A stretch of DNA of 64,000 bases from Plasmodium coatneyi (lineage: Eukaryota > Apicomplexa > Aconoidasida > Haemosporida > Plasmodiidae), in NCBI RefSeq assembly GCF_001680005.1, contig NC_033559.1, positions 62,001-126,000 of the forward strand, read 5' to 3'. The number at the start of each line of letters is the position of its first letter. The stretch's first letter is position 1. The notes under the pieces were generated by a model. The model had not been told where the DNA came from and made no database searches. It saw only the letters and a program-made list of their open reading frames with translations. Positions 44,564 through 56,539 of the stretch are shown piece by piece. Both the position numbers and the translations under genes were made by a program.

Positions 44564-46149
44564 TTACATGCTGTGATAACTAATATTTTTCCTTCTTTGA
44601 CTTCGTTGTTGTTTTTGTTGATGTCCTTTTCTATTGTTTGTTCTTCTTCTATTGGATGGTGGCGCTGAGTATTCTGTTATGGAATCGGTTATTGTGGAAC
44701 TGTCCATTGTAGAAGAAGTTTCTTCTGTTGTTGTTAAGGCGTCGTCGTCGTCATCTGAAGACTTGTTAAAATGTCGTTCCACTGGACTCCCTCTTTTTCT
44801 TTTGTTCCTTTCCTTAGGGAAGGTGCCATCTATTCCAGAGAATAAATTGGTATACTAAGACAGAAAAGGGAATGGAAAGAGGGGGTGTGAGGGTGGAAGG
44901 AATATGTACATATACATGTAGACATATATACACATATATATAAGTACATATATATATGTCCATATGTACGTATATATATACACATATGTATATATATATA
45001 TATAACTATATATATACATGGATATAACATATATATATGTAGTGGTTTTGGTGATAATTATAATTATGTACTTTATATAAGAGGAAAACCGCCGCTGGTA
45101 GACCTAGTGCGGCAAGTGTGGAAGAGACTATGGGAGCAATGCTCCTTCTGCTTTCAGCAGGACCCTCCACCTCTGGTGATGCTTGCGATAGGTGGGATAA
45201 GGCTTCTTTCGCCACTGTAGCAACTTTGGAAGACAACACTTCCAAGCAGGAAAGGAGATTTTTCTCATCCCCTTCATCGTCTGATGGTGGAAGGTCCTGT
45301 TCAGACGCTGCTTTGGACTTCAAGTCTTCCGGTTTTGGGATAGTACCATTATGGAACTTCTTATTCCAGAATTCTTTACAGAAGTTATCATTACTAATTC
45401 GACAATTTGAACTTACCTGATTATAAGCACTTTGAGCTCCACCATGTGTTCTACTTTCCTTAACACCATTTAGGTAGGTGTCATATGCATTAGTGCAAGA
45501 CCTTTTAGAACCTTTTATTTCGTTCCATATTGTTCTATAATCGTAGTAGTAGTCAAAGACTTTTTTTCTCTTTTTGAATATGTCCCGGCTGACGCGGTTG
45601 TCCATAACTTCATATTTACATTGAATGCCATGTTCGTCCAATTTAGAGTAGATTTGTGGCATAATAGTCTGAAGTGAAGGACCGAATGTTTTCAATTTGT
45701 CCGATAACATATCCCCTAACCAAAAGTAAAAGAAGTTGCACAACTCCTTACATGGTGGTGATGATGGTTGATCCTTCTTCTGTGTAATCACATTAGTTAA
45801 AAGACACCAAGCGCTCGTAATTTTTTGTGCATAATTTCTGTCTGCATCTATCCAGAAGTCCTTCATTTTATCTTCTAAAATATTTTTTATTTGTTCTGCC
45901 TTAGAATCACTATTTGCACATTTATGGCCGTCATTATTGAAATGGTGATATATTTTTTGTGAAGGTAAATCATTCACATTGGAATCCTGATATGAATGTG
46001 GAATTGTTAGTAGCAGAAGGGTGGTGGAATATATATATTTTCATTTATTCCTACTTCTTTCATTACATTGTGCACATAGAGAAATATTATATTCACTACA
46101 TCAATATACCTTACTTCATGTAATCAATAAATTGTATTACCTGCACCAT
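44564..46149 (-). CDS. KIR: KIR protein
   Basis: Exons 46141-46149 (MVQ), 45072-45986 and 44564-44854, phase 0; about 404 aa. Exon 2 starts DSNVNDLPSQKIYHHFNNDG, with CNFFYFWLGDML, KKVFDYYYDYRTI, an insert NGVKESRTHGGAQS, an acidic segment (DLPPSDDEGDEKN), a stalk (SQASPEVEGPAESRR) and helix SSTLAALGLPAAVFLLYK. The tail (YTNLFSGIDGTFPKERNKRK) has an Asp run, ITEYSAPP, a Gln/Lys stretch and terminus KNISYHSM. It resembles the KIR at 19716-21133 in ectodomain (CNFFYF, IYSKLD/ICTKLK, PSDDEGDE/SSDEGDG). Intact; no host match recognised. Confidence 0.92.
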
Positions 46150-47036
46150 GGTTTATGTGTACATTTATTTGGTATATGTAATAAAATTTATATTAGAATG
46201 TGTACATATATTAATGCGGAATGAATATGTGACAATTTTTTCCTGTTCCTTCATTTTGAATTGTTATGAAATTTTTATTTTCTCTTAATAGGGCACATAT
46301 TGTTTAATTTTTCACTAGATACAATATACAATACATATGTATCAGAATCAGTATACACATATATGTCAAGCAAAAAGTATAAATAATTAGGGTGAGAATA
46401 ATAAAAAAAAAAAAAAAAAAAGTACAGAGAGCATAGTCCTTTATATACATTCCTTTATTCATGTACCCCTATGATATTATTGCACTTTGTATAAGGGTTA
46501 TTCGCAATAGCCGATTATTATATTATTATTATTTATACCTCATGCGCGCTCTTATTATTATTACATATGTACAAAGGAGCGGAATTTTTTTCCCTAACAT
46601 GCAATTTCAGCGTGTTCTATTAATTTACACTCTAATGCTATTATTAAATGGATTTTGAAGGAGAATTTTTTCCTTAACATACATATTGTTGAGCCTCTAT
46701 ATATACGGGAAATATATTTTTTTCTTCCCTTCTATACACATGTGCATGTACATATTCGTTTCCTCCCTGAGGAGCGTGCATTTATAAAATGAAGGAAGGA
46801 AGTAGGATATAATACAGAAGGAATTGTGTGTTCATCGTATTACAAGAAAGAAAAAAGAAGGGAGAAAAAGAAAAAAGAAGAAAGGAAGGAAGGAAGGAAG
46901 GGAAGAAAGAAGTGAAAGTACCATTTTGCTTCTTACCTTGTATGCATTCTGTGCGTGGTTATTTATGCCTTCCTTCCTCCCATGAGGGGGGGGAACATCA
47001 CATTAATTCAGTGTTAAATTTCAAAATGTGTGTGTT
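46150..47036. other. gene-free spacer
   Basis: AT-rich, with a GGAAGGAAGGAAGG purine tract (46840-46915). This is the presumed upstream region of the KIR at 44564-46149. No gene is seen. Confidence 0.5.
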
Positions 47037-48906
47037 CTACATATGTTGATAACGTATATTCTTTTGCCGTGCACTACTTCTATTCGTTCCCCTTCCTCTG
47101 TTAGACTGTGTAGCACTGTATGGTGGAGCAGAAGAATATACTGTAGTAGTATCTTCTGTTAAGTTCCTTGAACTGAGTGTTGTGGAATTTAATTCAGATG
47201 AAATTTCTGTAGAATCATCATCAAAGTCACTTTCAATTGTTGTTGTTGTTCTTTTCTTTCGTCTGTTTCTTCTGCTAGGGGAACTTCCCATTCCAGAGAA
47301 TATGGACGTGTACTAAAGAAAGTATCGATGCAAAGGGGCGAGGAAGGGGATGAAAAGAAAATAAAAGTGTGTGCATCATATGTATAACGTAGCCGTTTAT
47401 TTTGCATCTGCTTTGCATTTAGTGTTCATAGGAACTGTTTTCACACAGGTTATTATGCTAAAAAAATCTTTTATCATTCACATAAAATAATAGTTACCTT
47501 ATATAGATAGAAGGCAAGTGTTGGTAGTCCTACTGCAGCTAATGCAGAGGGTATAATAGTGGATAGGGGTAATGACGATCCACCACCACCACTTCCACCG
47601 GCTTGTACATCCACATCAGGGGCTGATATATCCATCTTTGGACCTTTTATATCTATTTCTGGACCTTTTAGGTCACCTTCCACTTTTGGTACTGATACAT
47701 CTACATCCCCTTTTACCTTCGGACCATCTGGACTCCGTTCTTCCACATTAGCGGAGAAAAGGGGGAATAGTATACAATATAATGCAAAATGTGTGTGAAA
47801 CACAAGGTACAGTATTATCAACCTAGGATGGTGTTGTCCGTGTAGGGAGGTTGCGAATTCCCCTTTCTTTGCATGCGTATGTATGTATTCGACGCTTCCA
47901 TTCTTTTTTTTTTGTATTGTACAACTGTAATAATAATAATATATATATATTTCTAAATTATACATTTGGGTTATACACATTTGTTACCTTCCCTAACCTT
48001 CCCCTTTATTTGTCTTACCTGCTTCGTTCCCTCCAGGTCGTTCCATACGTGTGCTGATTTCAGGGCACGTAAATAGTGGTAGTGTCGGACTATTGCAGTT
48101 TATACCGTTCGACATATATTTCTCCTTCCATTTTTTACAATATTCAATGTTACCAGTAGTCTTACAATAACTACATAACGCTTTATATGCTATTTCAGCT
48201 TTCCCCCGATGCGTGATGTACTCCTGACGTTCAGAACGTTTTTTACAGTTCGATTCGTCTTTCTCCAGAACTTTAATATTATATTCATAATCGAATAGAT
48301 GTTTAGCATGTTCAAATATGTTCCAGTTAATATTAGGGTATAAATTAGTACATATACTTCTAACTCCTTCGTGCTTGGGGAACCCATTGTAAATTGTCTC
48401 CATGACTTGTTCAAATGTGTGATGAGTACGGTTCAATTGTTCCTTTACTTTAGTACCTAACCAATAATAAAAGAAGTCCCACGGGTCATAGTCGAGTGGT
48501 TTACTTCCCCTCTCCAGGGACATTTTATTTGCCCTGCACCATCCTTTTGCAATTCCACTTAACCACCCTTCTCCACTAATTGCCAGATTGCTTAAAACTC
48601 GCACCAAATCCGTCGTCAAATGTTGCCCGTAATTCTGCTTCTTCGACTGTTGGCACCAATTTCCACTTTTCCCGATTGTACTGTATACTTCGTCGGAAGG
48701 TAACTTGGGTGAACCTGCCGCCTGCTTCCCCTAAATAAAATATATAGAATTGACGCAAAACATATATATATGTATGTACTCCTCACACTTTACTTCATTG
48801 TACTATGCACATAAAATATTATGCACACATAATATATATAATTGTTTATGTTGTACGAAGAAATGGAGCAGATCTTTTTAGTGTTGTTCCTTACCCTTCC
48901 ACTCAT
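47037..48906 (-). CDS. KIR: four-exon KIR protein with AHNAK-like stalk
   Basis: Exons 48895-48906 (MSGR), 48019-48730, 47498-47739 and 47037-47312; about 413 aa. Phases are 0, then 1 at the extra intron 47740-48018 (GCAG/GTAAGA donor), then 0. Exon 2 is the KIR ectodomain (KQAAGSPKLPSDEVYSTI, WDFFYYWLGTKV, HLFDYEYNIKVL) ending RMERPGGNEA, which recalls fibrinogen alpha text ERPGGNE. Exon 3 opens with a host-like segment (about 47603-47730) containing KGDVDVSVPKVEGDLKGPE and DIKGPKMDISAPDVDVQ, the repeat signature of the giant host protein AHNAK. A Gly/Ser linker, helix SALAAVGLPTLAFYLYK and a tail ending KNIRYQHM follow. The frame is open throughout. The exon-3 acceptor (GTGGAAG) is not pyrimidine-adjacent, but the phase fits exactly. 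Confidence 0.88.
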
Positions 48907-51777
48907 TGTATTTATGTATGTATGTGTGTATACATTCGCTTGCACATTCCTTTTGTACATAGAACAAAAAATTTTTTACTGAAAGTTGCCTTCCTTCTAC
49001 TTCCTTTCCCTTCTTCCTTATTTATTCATAAGGCGGGTTATATATATATATGTGTAAGATTTATGTGAGATTTTTGCACATTATATATTTTGAATTTATG
49101 TGCAAATATTTCCCCTTACGATTTCATTTGGATTATTTTTCAGTAGTGTATATATGGAATCCATACTCTCCTTATTTAAATATGTATTTCTCCCTTTCAG
49201 TATTTATTTACTGCATATAAGTATTGTTTATACTAATATTATTCTTGAGTTTATGTGCAAATAATTTTTGCCTTACGATTTCATTTTTTGGATTATTTTG
49301 CTATGGTGTAAATATACGGAATTTTTTTACTCTCCTTATTTAAAGATTTAAATATTTACCATTTTCCCCCTTCCTCCATTAAATATAACTTATGGCAATA
49401 TTAAATTATATATATAAGTTACACATATTAGTTATATATGTAATGTGCAATATATTAATTACTCCGAGCGCACAGTGGGGGAAGGAAGATGATGGAATGG
49501 TGAGGGTGAGATGAGGAACGAATTATTATTCAACATGTATCTTATTCCTTCTTCCTTTCCTTCTTCATTCGTGTACCTTCCATTCATAACATAGAATGTA
49601 TGATCCATGTAGAATATAGGAAAAATTCCAAAAAATAGGGACTAAATAAAAATAGTGTTCCCATAAGTTCGTACTATATATGATGTTCACATAAAAATTC
49701 TTAACAGAAAAGGGGGAACTGATTGTGGAGACCGCTGTCGTTCACCTTATTCTTCTATGCACTAATTTTTGTGCCTCACACATTCCACGAACATTACATT
49801 CCTGTGGTTCTTTCCTTATGTAAAATGGAAAGTGCAGACTGCCTTAAATCTTGTAAATCGAGACTCAGGAGTAAGATATATGTATAATGCTTTCCCATTA
49901 TCTCCTGAATATGGATAGAAAGGATTTGACACATAGACTTACGTGCCGCCCCGCCCCTTCCGCTGGCCATTCGTACTGTGAACCTGTGTTATATGTCCGT
50001 ACACAGTACGTATTCATTTTTTTTACAGAGATTTTATTTTTTTTTTTATACAGCAGCATAAAATGAGCGAACATGTGTAACGCACTCCTATTCATTGTAT
50101 ATACAGATACAACAATGGAGGCTTTATATCCATGAGTTACCATCGCCATTGTATAATGGTATAGCATTCCACTCCTTATATAAAGTGGGGGACATTATAT
50201 GACGGTGCAAATTTTATTCTTTATATAAAGTGATCGTCTCTAATGGGGGTCAACATGGATATATTTGCAGCCGTATTGTCAAGCATTATTATGAGGGAAC
50301 AATGTGCACCCCCTTAAACAGTGCTTCCCAACAATGTACCGTAGTAGTGTTCACCCCAATAGTAGTGTGTTCACCCCAATAGTAGTGTGTTCACCCCAAT
50401 AGTAGTGTGTTCACCCCAATAGTAGTGTGTTCACCCCAATAGTAGTGTGTTCACCCCAAGTAATGGACACCCCAAGTAATGGACACCCCAAGTAATGCAT
50501 ACCCCAAGTAGAGTGTACACCCCAATAGTAGTGTGTTCACCCCAGGGGAACAGTGGTACTCGCCCCCTGAGGGACATTGTGTCCTTGAAAACAATATGCC
50601 CCTTATCAGTGTACCTTAGTAATGGAAGGTATATATATGCGTACCATTGTCTGTATATGCCATGCACATGGCACATGGTGCATAACATCATTCATGTTCA
50701 TGTTCTTGTGTTCTACACATGTGAGAAATAATCACATGGATCGTATAAATAATGACCTGAAATTTTGTATATGGTGTCTATGTGCACATATATGTGTGCG
50801 TGCCCATTTTTTTTTTTTTACAATTTTTACACTTTTTGGTATCTACATATAAGGAACAGATTGTAATATTTATTCCATATATAAGTATATTATAATCATA
50901 TACGTATATATATATATATATACGTATGTATACATGTACATATGTATATATGTGTGATGTATTAGAAAATCATGATTAGGAACTCAGGATTAGGAGAATT
51001 TATTAAGGAGCATGATTATGGGGCTCCCATAATGTTCTTTCCTTGAATAATGTTCTTTTTTTTCGCACATACATATGTGTGTGTATATAGATTTTCATGC
51101 GGGGAAAAAATCTAATATGAAATAGAAAAAAGATAATAGTATTATAATGTACAATAGTATATATATGTAGCAATGAAGGAAGGAAGAGAATGATTCATGA
51201 TCAGATCGGAACCCTTAATTTAAACTGCAAAAAGAATAAAAGTAAAATACGTTAATACGTTCATATGCAAAGTATAATATAATTTGTACCTACCAAGGAG
51301 GAAGAGAGTGAAGGTAGCTCAAAGCATGGTATAATGTGTATATTTCATGCATGTAATCTTTTCATAATGTGCACATCCCACGAAAAAAAAGAAAAAAAGA
51401 AAAAAATAAAAAAAGAAAAAAAGAAAAGGGGAAAAGAGAAAAAAAAAAAAAAAAAAAGGGTGAGAAGGGTATTATTGAGTGATAATAAATGAACAAAAAA
51501 AAAAAAAAAGGAAAATGAAAAAAAGGGGTATTAGGAAGGAATTCTTATTATTATTAATAAAAAAAAAAAAAAGAAAGGAGGAGGAAAAAGAGCAAAATAC
51601 TCCTACCAGTCTATCATAAAAAAAAGGAGTATTCTATACAAAATATGACAGGGTAGAAGTTACATCCATTCCTTTTTATACTGAATGTACAAATGCACGA
51701 ATAAACATGCATTAATATAAATTCACCATATACACAACAGAAGAAAAATATACATACACCACAAACAACAGCAAACC
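48907..51777. other. 2.9-kb gene-free spacer
   Basis: This lies between divergent KIRs. It contains a GTAGTGTGTTCACCCCAATA tandem array (50340-50540), the AGCTCAAA octamer at 51316, A-rich tracts (51380-51600) and AT microsatellites. No coding relic is recognised. Confidence 0.55.
50340..50540. repeat. 20-bp AGTAGTGTGTTCACCCCAAT tandem repeat
   Basis: Six nearly perfect 20-base copies are followed by shortened variants (CCCCAAGTAATGGACAC, about 17 bases, three copies) and one more full unit near 50520. The array is contiguous with no spacers. It keeps the minus strand open (frame 50431-50691), which is not evidence of coding. Confidence 0.95.
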
Positions 51778-51800
51778 ATGTCACCTAAATCATGACACCA

Positions 51801-52895
51801 ATGGTAAGTAATGATATGCTACACACACATTCATTTCCCACTCGAAATGCACATATATGCACAAGTTGTACCTATAATTCCTTCATATAAAAATTTGGAA
51901 TAAAAAAAAAAAATAATAATGAATATACATATATATATATACACCTTGCCAATAAAAATTTAAAGGGACCAGGACCAAGTGGATCACTTACATTATTTTC
52001 CGAATGGATCTATGATATGTTACAACAAGGCGGATCCCAGCTCTCAGGTGGCGGCAAATTGGCCACTGCATCATGGTCTGACGTAGCTGGGTATACTGAT
52101 GTCAAAGAATGGCTGCCCACAATTGAGCGTGCATGGAATCTCGTATATCAAATAAAGGAGAGCAGTTCGGGTGATAATAATATCTGTACGTGGTTTTATT
52201 ATTGGTTGGGATATGTGCTATTTGACGAATGTGGATTAAGTTCAATTTCGCATATTATAAATAAAATATATCAGCAATTAAAAACTCTCCCTGTTGGGGA
52301 TAAAAATAACTGCAACCTCCCAAATCACCACACTAACAAGGACGACTTCTCTAAAGAAAAAACAAAATTCGACCTCCAACAAGACTACAATCCAAATAAG
52401 GATCAATTACAAAAGTATTATAACTCCTGTGGTGGAACCTACAAGGGACAGCACCCTAACACTCCTACGGTTCCTTCCTCTAATTTGAAGGAACATTGTA
52501 AGAACGACAATAGTGATTCATATTGTACCAAATTCAAAACTACCTATGAAACATATTGCAGTGGAAATGCATCCGAAGAGGGATGCAAATTAATCAATGA
52601 AGCAGGAACTGCAACATTATCTGTATCTGATGGTGGTAGTGGTGCTACCACCCCTATCATCTCCTCCATATTCGGTGTAGTAGGAATACCTGCAATCCTT
52701 TTTTCTTTATACAAAGTAAGTACAACAATTATCAATTATAATTTCAATTATGAGTACATAATTATAATTACCACCAAAACCACTACGTATATATATGTAT
52801 ACGACATATATATCTTATATATATGTATATACATATGTATATATATATATATACATATGTGTATATATATACGTACATATGGACATATATATATG

Positions 52896-52929
<34 letters not shown>

Positions 52930-53330
52930 GTATATGTATATGTGTGTATGTCTACATGTATATGTACATATTCCTTTCCCCATTCCTTCCTTCCCTTTCT
53001 TTCCCTTCCTCCTTTATTTAGTATGACCTTCTACCTTCTGGAATAAAGAACACCTTCTTTGGAGGACGACGAGGAAGCACAAATAACAATAGAAGTAAAA
53101 GAAGGTCCGCTGTGGGACGCGACCTAGACACTCTGATAGAGGACATGTCCACAACAACAACAGACGACAATTCAACAATAGGTTACGATTCCACAACATT
53201 CGACTCAACAGATGGATCCACTATATATAATGATGAACGATTGGCACGACGACGACCAACTCAAAGACAACTACCACAAAGACAACCACCACAAAGGCAG
53301 AAGAGAAATGTACCTTATCAACGCATGTAG
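51801..53330 (+). CDS. KIR: KIR protein with atypical N-terminus
   Basis: Exons: 51801-51803 (ATG directly before GTAAGT), 51966-52715 and 53022-53330, phase 0; about 353 aa. An upstream ATG at 51778 (MSPKS) runs into TGA at once, so either the start is the one-codon exon or the original exon 1 is broken. Exon 2 opens [20 protein letters not shown], a SICA-like rather than KIR-like start, and lacks the LPSxxxY motif. It then shows KIR features: [22 protein letters not shown] and helix [18 protein letters not shown]. The tail ([20 protein letters not shown]) ends RNVPYQRM. The 3-prime flank repeat is shared with the double KIR at 28701-31177. Confidence 0.82.
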
Positions 53331-55109
53331 AACATCCTTAAAAATGAAAACTGTAAACATGTGAATACAGTTAAAATGAAAACTGTTAAAATATTGACAC
53401 AGTTAAAATGAAAACTGTGTATAAAATGTGAACACAGTTAAAATGAAAACTGTGTATAAAATGTGAACACAATTAAAAATGTGAAACAGTTCAAATGAAA
53501 ACTGTAAAAAATGTGAACACACTTAAAATGAAAACTGGAAAAATGAAAACTATAAAATGTGAACACAGTTAAAATGAAAACTGTATAAAATGTGAACACA
53601 ATTAACATGTTAACCCAGGTAAAATGTGCATTGTGTGAAAGAACGACGAACACTCCGTTAAAATGAAAACTGTAAAACGGAAACTGTAAGGTGGAAACTG
53701 TTAATTGAAAACTATGAAATGAAAAACTGTGTAAAATGTGGACACCGTTAAAATGAAAACTGTGTAAAATGACGAACACAGTTACAATGAAAACTGTGTA
53801 AAATGTGGACACCGTTAAAATGAAAACTGTGTAAAATGACGAACACAGTTACAATGAAAACTGTGTAAAATGTCAACACCGTTAAAATGAAAACTGTATA
53901 AAATGTGAACAGACAGTTAAAATGAAAACTGTATAAAAATGTGAACACAGTTAAAATGAAAACTGTGTAAAATGTGAAAACTGTGTAAAAATGTGAACAC
54001 AGTTAAAATGAAAACTGTAACAAATGTGAAGACCATTAAGATGAAAACTGTAAAAAATGTGTGTATACAGTTAAAAGGAAAACTGTGTAAAATGTGAACA
54101 CAGTTAAAAATGAAAACTGTGTAAAATGTGGACACAGTTAAAATGAAAATTACCAAATAAAAAATTGTGTAACATGTGAACACAGTTAAAATGAAAACTG
54201 TGTAAAATGTGGTCAGTTAAAATGAAATTTGCTAAAATTAGAAACAATAAATTAACAATCGCGGAGCAGAACAATGCAAAAAAGATTTCTGTTTTTGCCG
54301 TCTCTGCTTTGCGAAAAATGTGCAACGTGCGCCAACAAACGCGCGCGAAGCAGTATTACTCGGCGCAAACATACAAGACGTAAAATATCACAAAAAAAAC
54401 AAGATTTAAAAAAAATAAACAACCATCGATGAAATTAATCTTACGAAAAAAAAATTAAAAATTCGGCGCACAAAAAAAATAAGATTTAAAGAGGAAAGAA
54501 GAAAAAAAAAGAAAAAATTTGCTAATCAAAAATAGCTAATTGTACAAATTACGCCCCGCCTAATTACGCGGAGTTTGATCACCTTTTTCGAAAATATTTC
54601 TTGTCTTTTTCCTTTTTGCTTCTTTCTTATAAACTTTTTTTTTCAATTCTTTTTCTTTTTCACTTTTTTTTCCTTCTTTCTTTTTTACACTTCAGAAACT
54701 TTGTAATGCTCTTCTTTTATATTTCATACTTTTATCGAAGTTAATTCACCTAACACTTGCAAGTCCTTGTATAGTTGTGGGGAAGGGATTATTATATGCT
54801 ATAGTAATTTATATTATTCCCATTTCTTTCTTTTATCATTTTTATTATTTCAGACATTGTGTTATAGCATATTTTCTGTGGCAATGTGCACTTAAAAAAA
54901 AGCGTACGTCCTTATAATGCTTGAGGAAGGGGAAGGAATATTATATATGTGTGACGATAATTTATATTTCTTCGTCTTTGCCCACTCCTTGTATTATTAT
55001 TTATTCTTCTGAACTGCATAGAGAACATGCACTCGGTGGAATATTCTGTGGTAATGTATTTTAACACGTTGCAGGTTTGTATAGTGAATGAAGGGAGGGA
55101 AGGAACGCA
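53331..55109. other. 3-prime flank with tandem repeat, then gene-free DNA
   Basis: The ACTGT/AACAC repeat occupies 53336-54230, followed by a block (54235-54390) similar to 31925-32060. The remainder to 55109 is AT-rich. No gene is seen. Confidence 0.6.
53336..54230 (+). repeat. AAAATGAAAACTGTGTAAAATGTGAACACAGTT tandem repeat, copy B
   Basis: About 28 irregular copies of the same roughly 30-base family as 31400-31920 begin 6 bases after the KIR stop codon. Its relatively higher-GC trailing block contains GCAACGTGC and GTAAAATAT, as in copy A. Confidence 0.9.
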
Positions 55110-56539
55110 TTACCTACGTTTGTAACCTATATTGTTTCTTCTCTGTGTATTATTTGATCTTCCTGCACGTGGTGCTCTATTATATATGGTAGAATTATCT
55201 GTTGCAGATGCTACTGTCGAAACGTCGGTTGAATCATACGTTGATTCGTATGTTGAGTCTCCCGTTCTGGTGTCGTCTATTAGAGTGTTGTCAAAGTTAG
55301 AGCTGGCTGATCTTCTTTTTCTTCCTTTGGGAGAATTGCCACGTAATCCAGAAAATAAATTGGTATACTAAGATAGGAGGGAACGAATGAAAAGGGGACG
55401 ATGGGAATATATGTAGCACATACCGCATATATATGTAACTGAAAGCATTTCTTTTTTTTTTTTTTTTATATTTTTATTATTATTATTCATATAAAAATAA
55501 TGCTGAAAAAAATATTATTATTTATATTTTTACTGTAATTATAATTACCTTATATAAAAAAAAGCTGACCACTGGAACTGCTATTGCACCAAGTGAGGAA
55601 GACACGATAGGAGCGGTAGGATTGGTGGTTCCGGAGGAAGAAGTTCCTTCATCCTGTGATCCTTGACTGTCTGACGACCCGTCCTGACGTGTTGCACTCC
55701 TTTCTTTTGTAACTGCTGCCTCCGACGCTCCACCTTCGAATTGAGTTAGTAGTTGTGATGGTGCTGGAATGCTCTTTTCGCCAATACTAATATTTTTGCA
55801 TACTTGTTTGAAGAGGGTACAATATTGTGCCTGCCCAGTGTTCCTCTCTGTTCCTGGTTTGCATACATTATCCATTTTAGTGCAGGATTCCTTAGCATGC
55901 GTCAGATATTGTTTATATTGTTCAAAACATGCACTTCTGTTTTTTGTTATTGCACCCTGTATTGCTGTGTAGTCCTGGGAGTAGTCAAATAATATTTTCC
56001 TGTTCTTAAATTCTTCTCTGTTATCACTATGGACCAAAAAACAGCTGTTCAATTTATTCTCATGAGTATGTATTGCAGCGCGCACTCCATCCACAGTATT
56101 CTTGAATTCGCTATCGTCTTTATGTGAATATATTTTAGACAATATGTCACCCACGTAATAATGAAGAAATTTACACTCTTCCGTAATCTCATCCTTATCC
56201 CGCTGTACTTCCCTCACATAACATAATGCCCTCATAATTTTACCAAGAATATCATTATTTTTAATATATTCTTCTAAGTTATACTTTAATTTCCTACAGC
56301 AATCTCCTCCATAATTTTCGGCCTTCTCATTTAACTCATTGTACATTTTCTTCGACGTTAACTTATTTAAACATTCCTCCTACACATGTAATAGGTAAAA
56401 TATATATGTCTGTATATCTCACATCTTCTAGTACCATACACTGGGGAACATACTGCGTACATATTACAGTACTGTTCATTCTTAAAATGAAAGGAGTAAC
56501 AACAAAAACCCTTACCGTTGTCTCCACTTCTGGTGCCAT
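55110..56539 (-). CDS. KIR: KIR protein
   Basis: Exons 56516-56539 (MAPEVETT), 55549-56379 and 55110-55367, phase 0; about 370 aa. Exon 2 starts EECLNKLTSKKMYNELNEKA, with CKFLHYYVGDIL in place of FYYWLGD, RKILFDYSQDYTAI, a Gln/Ser/Asp stalk (ATRQDGSSDSQGSQDEGTSS) and helix SSSLGAIAVPVVSFFLYK. The tail (YTNLFSGLRGNSPKGRKRRS) has repeated Asp/Ser/Thr/Tyr text (DSTYESTYDSTD) and ends NNIGYKRR, a variant of the usual terminus without the final Met. Its ectodomain pairs with the KIR at 32381-33737. Intact; no host match recognised. Confidence 0.92.

Noticed and set aside
50340..50540. Possible CRISPR-like array
   Set aside because: The repeats are contiguous with no spacers, and the context is a eukaryotic subtelomere; it is a simple satellite.
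53438..54325. Several minus-strand open frames in the 30-bp repeat
   Set aside because: The repetitive FTFYTVFIL/HSFHFNCVHI text is a translation of the tandem repeat downstream of a KIR.
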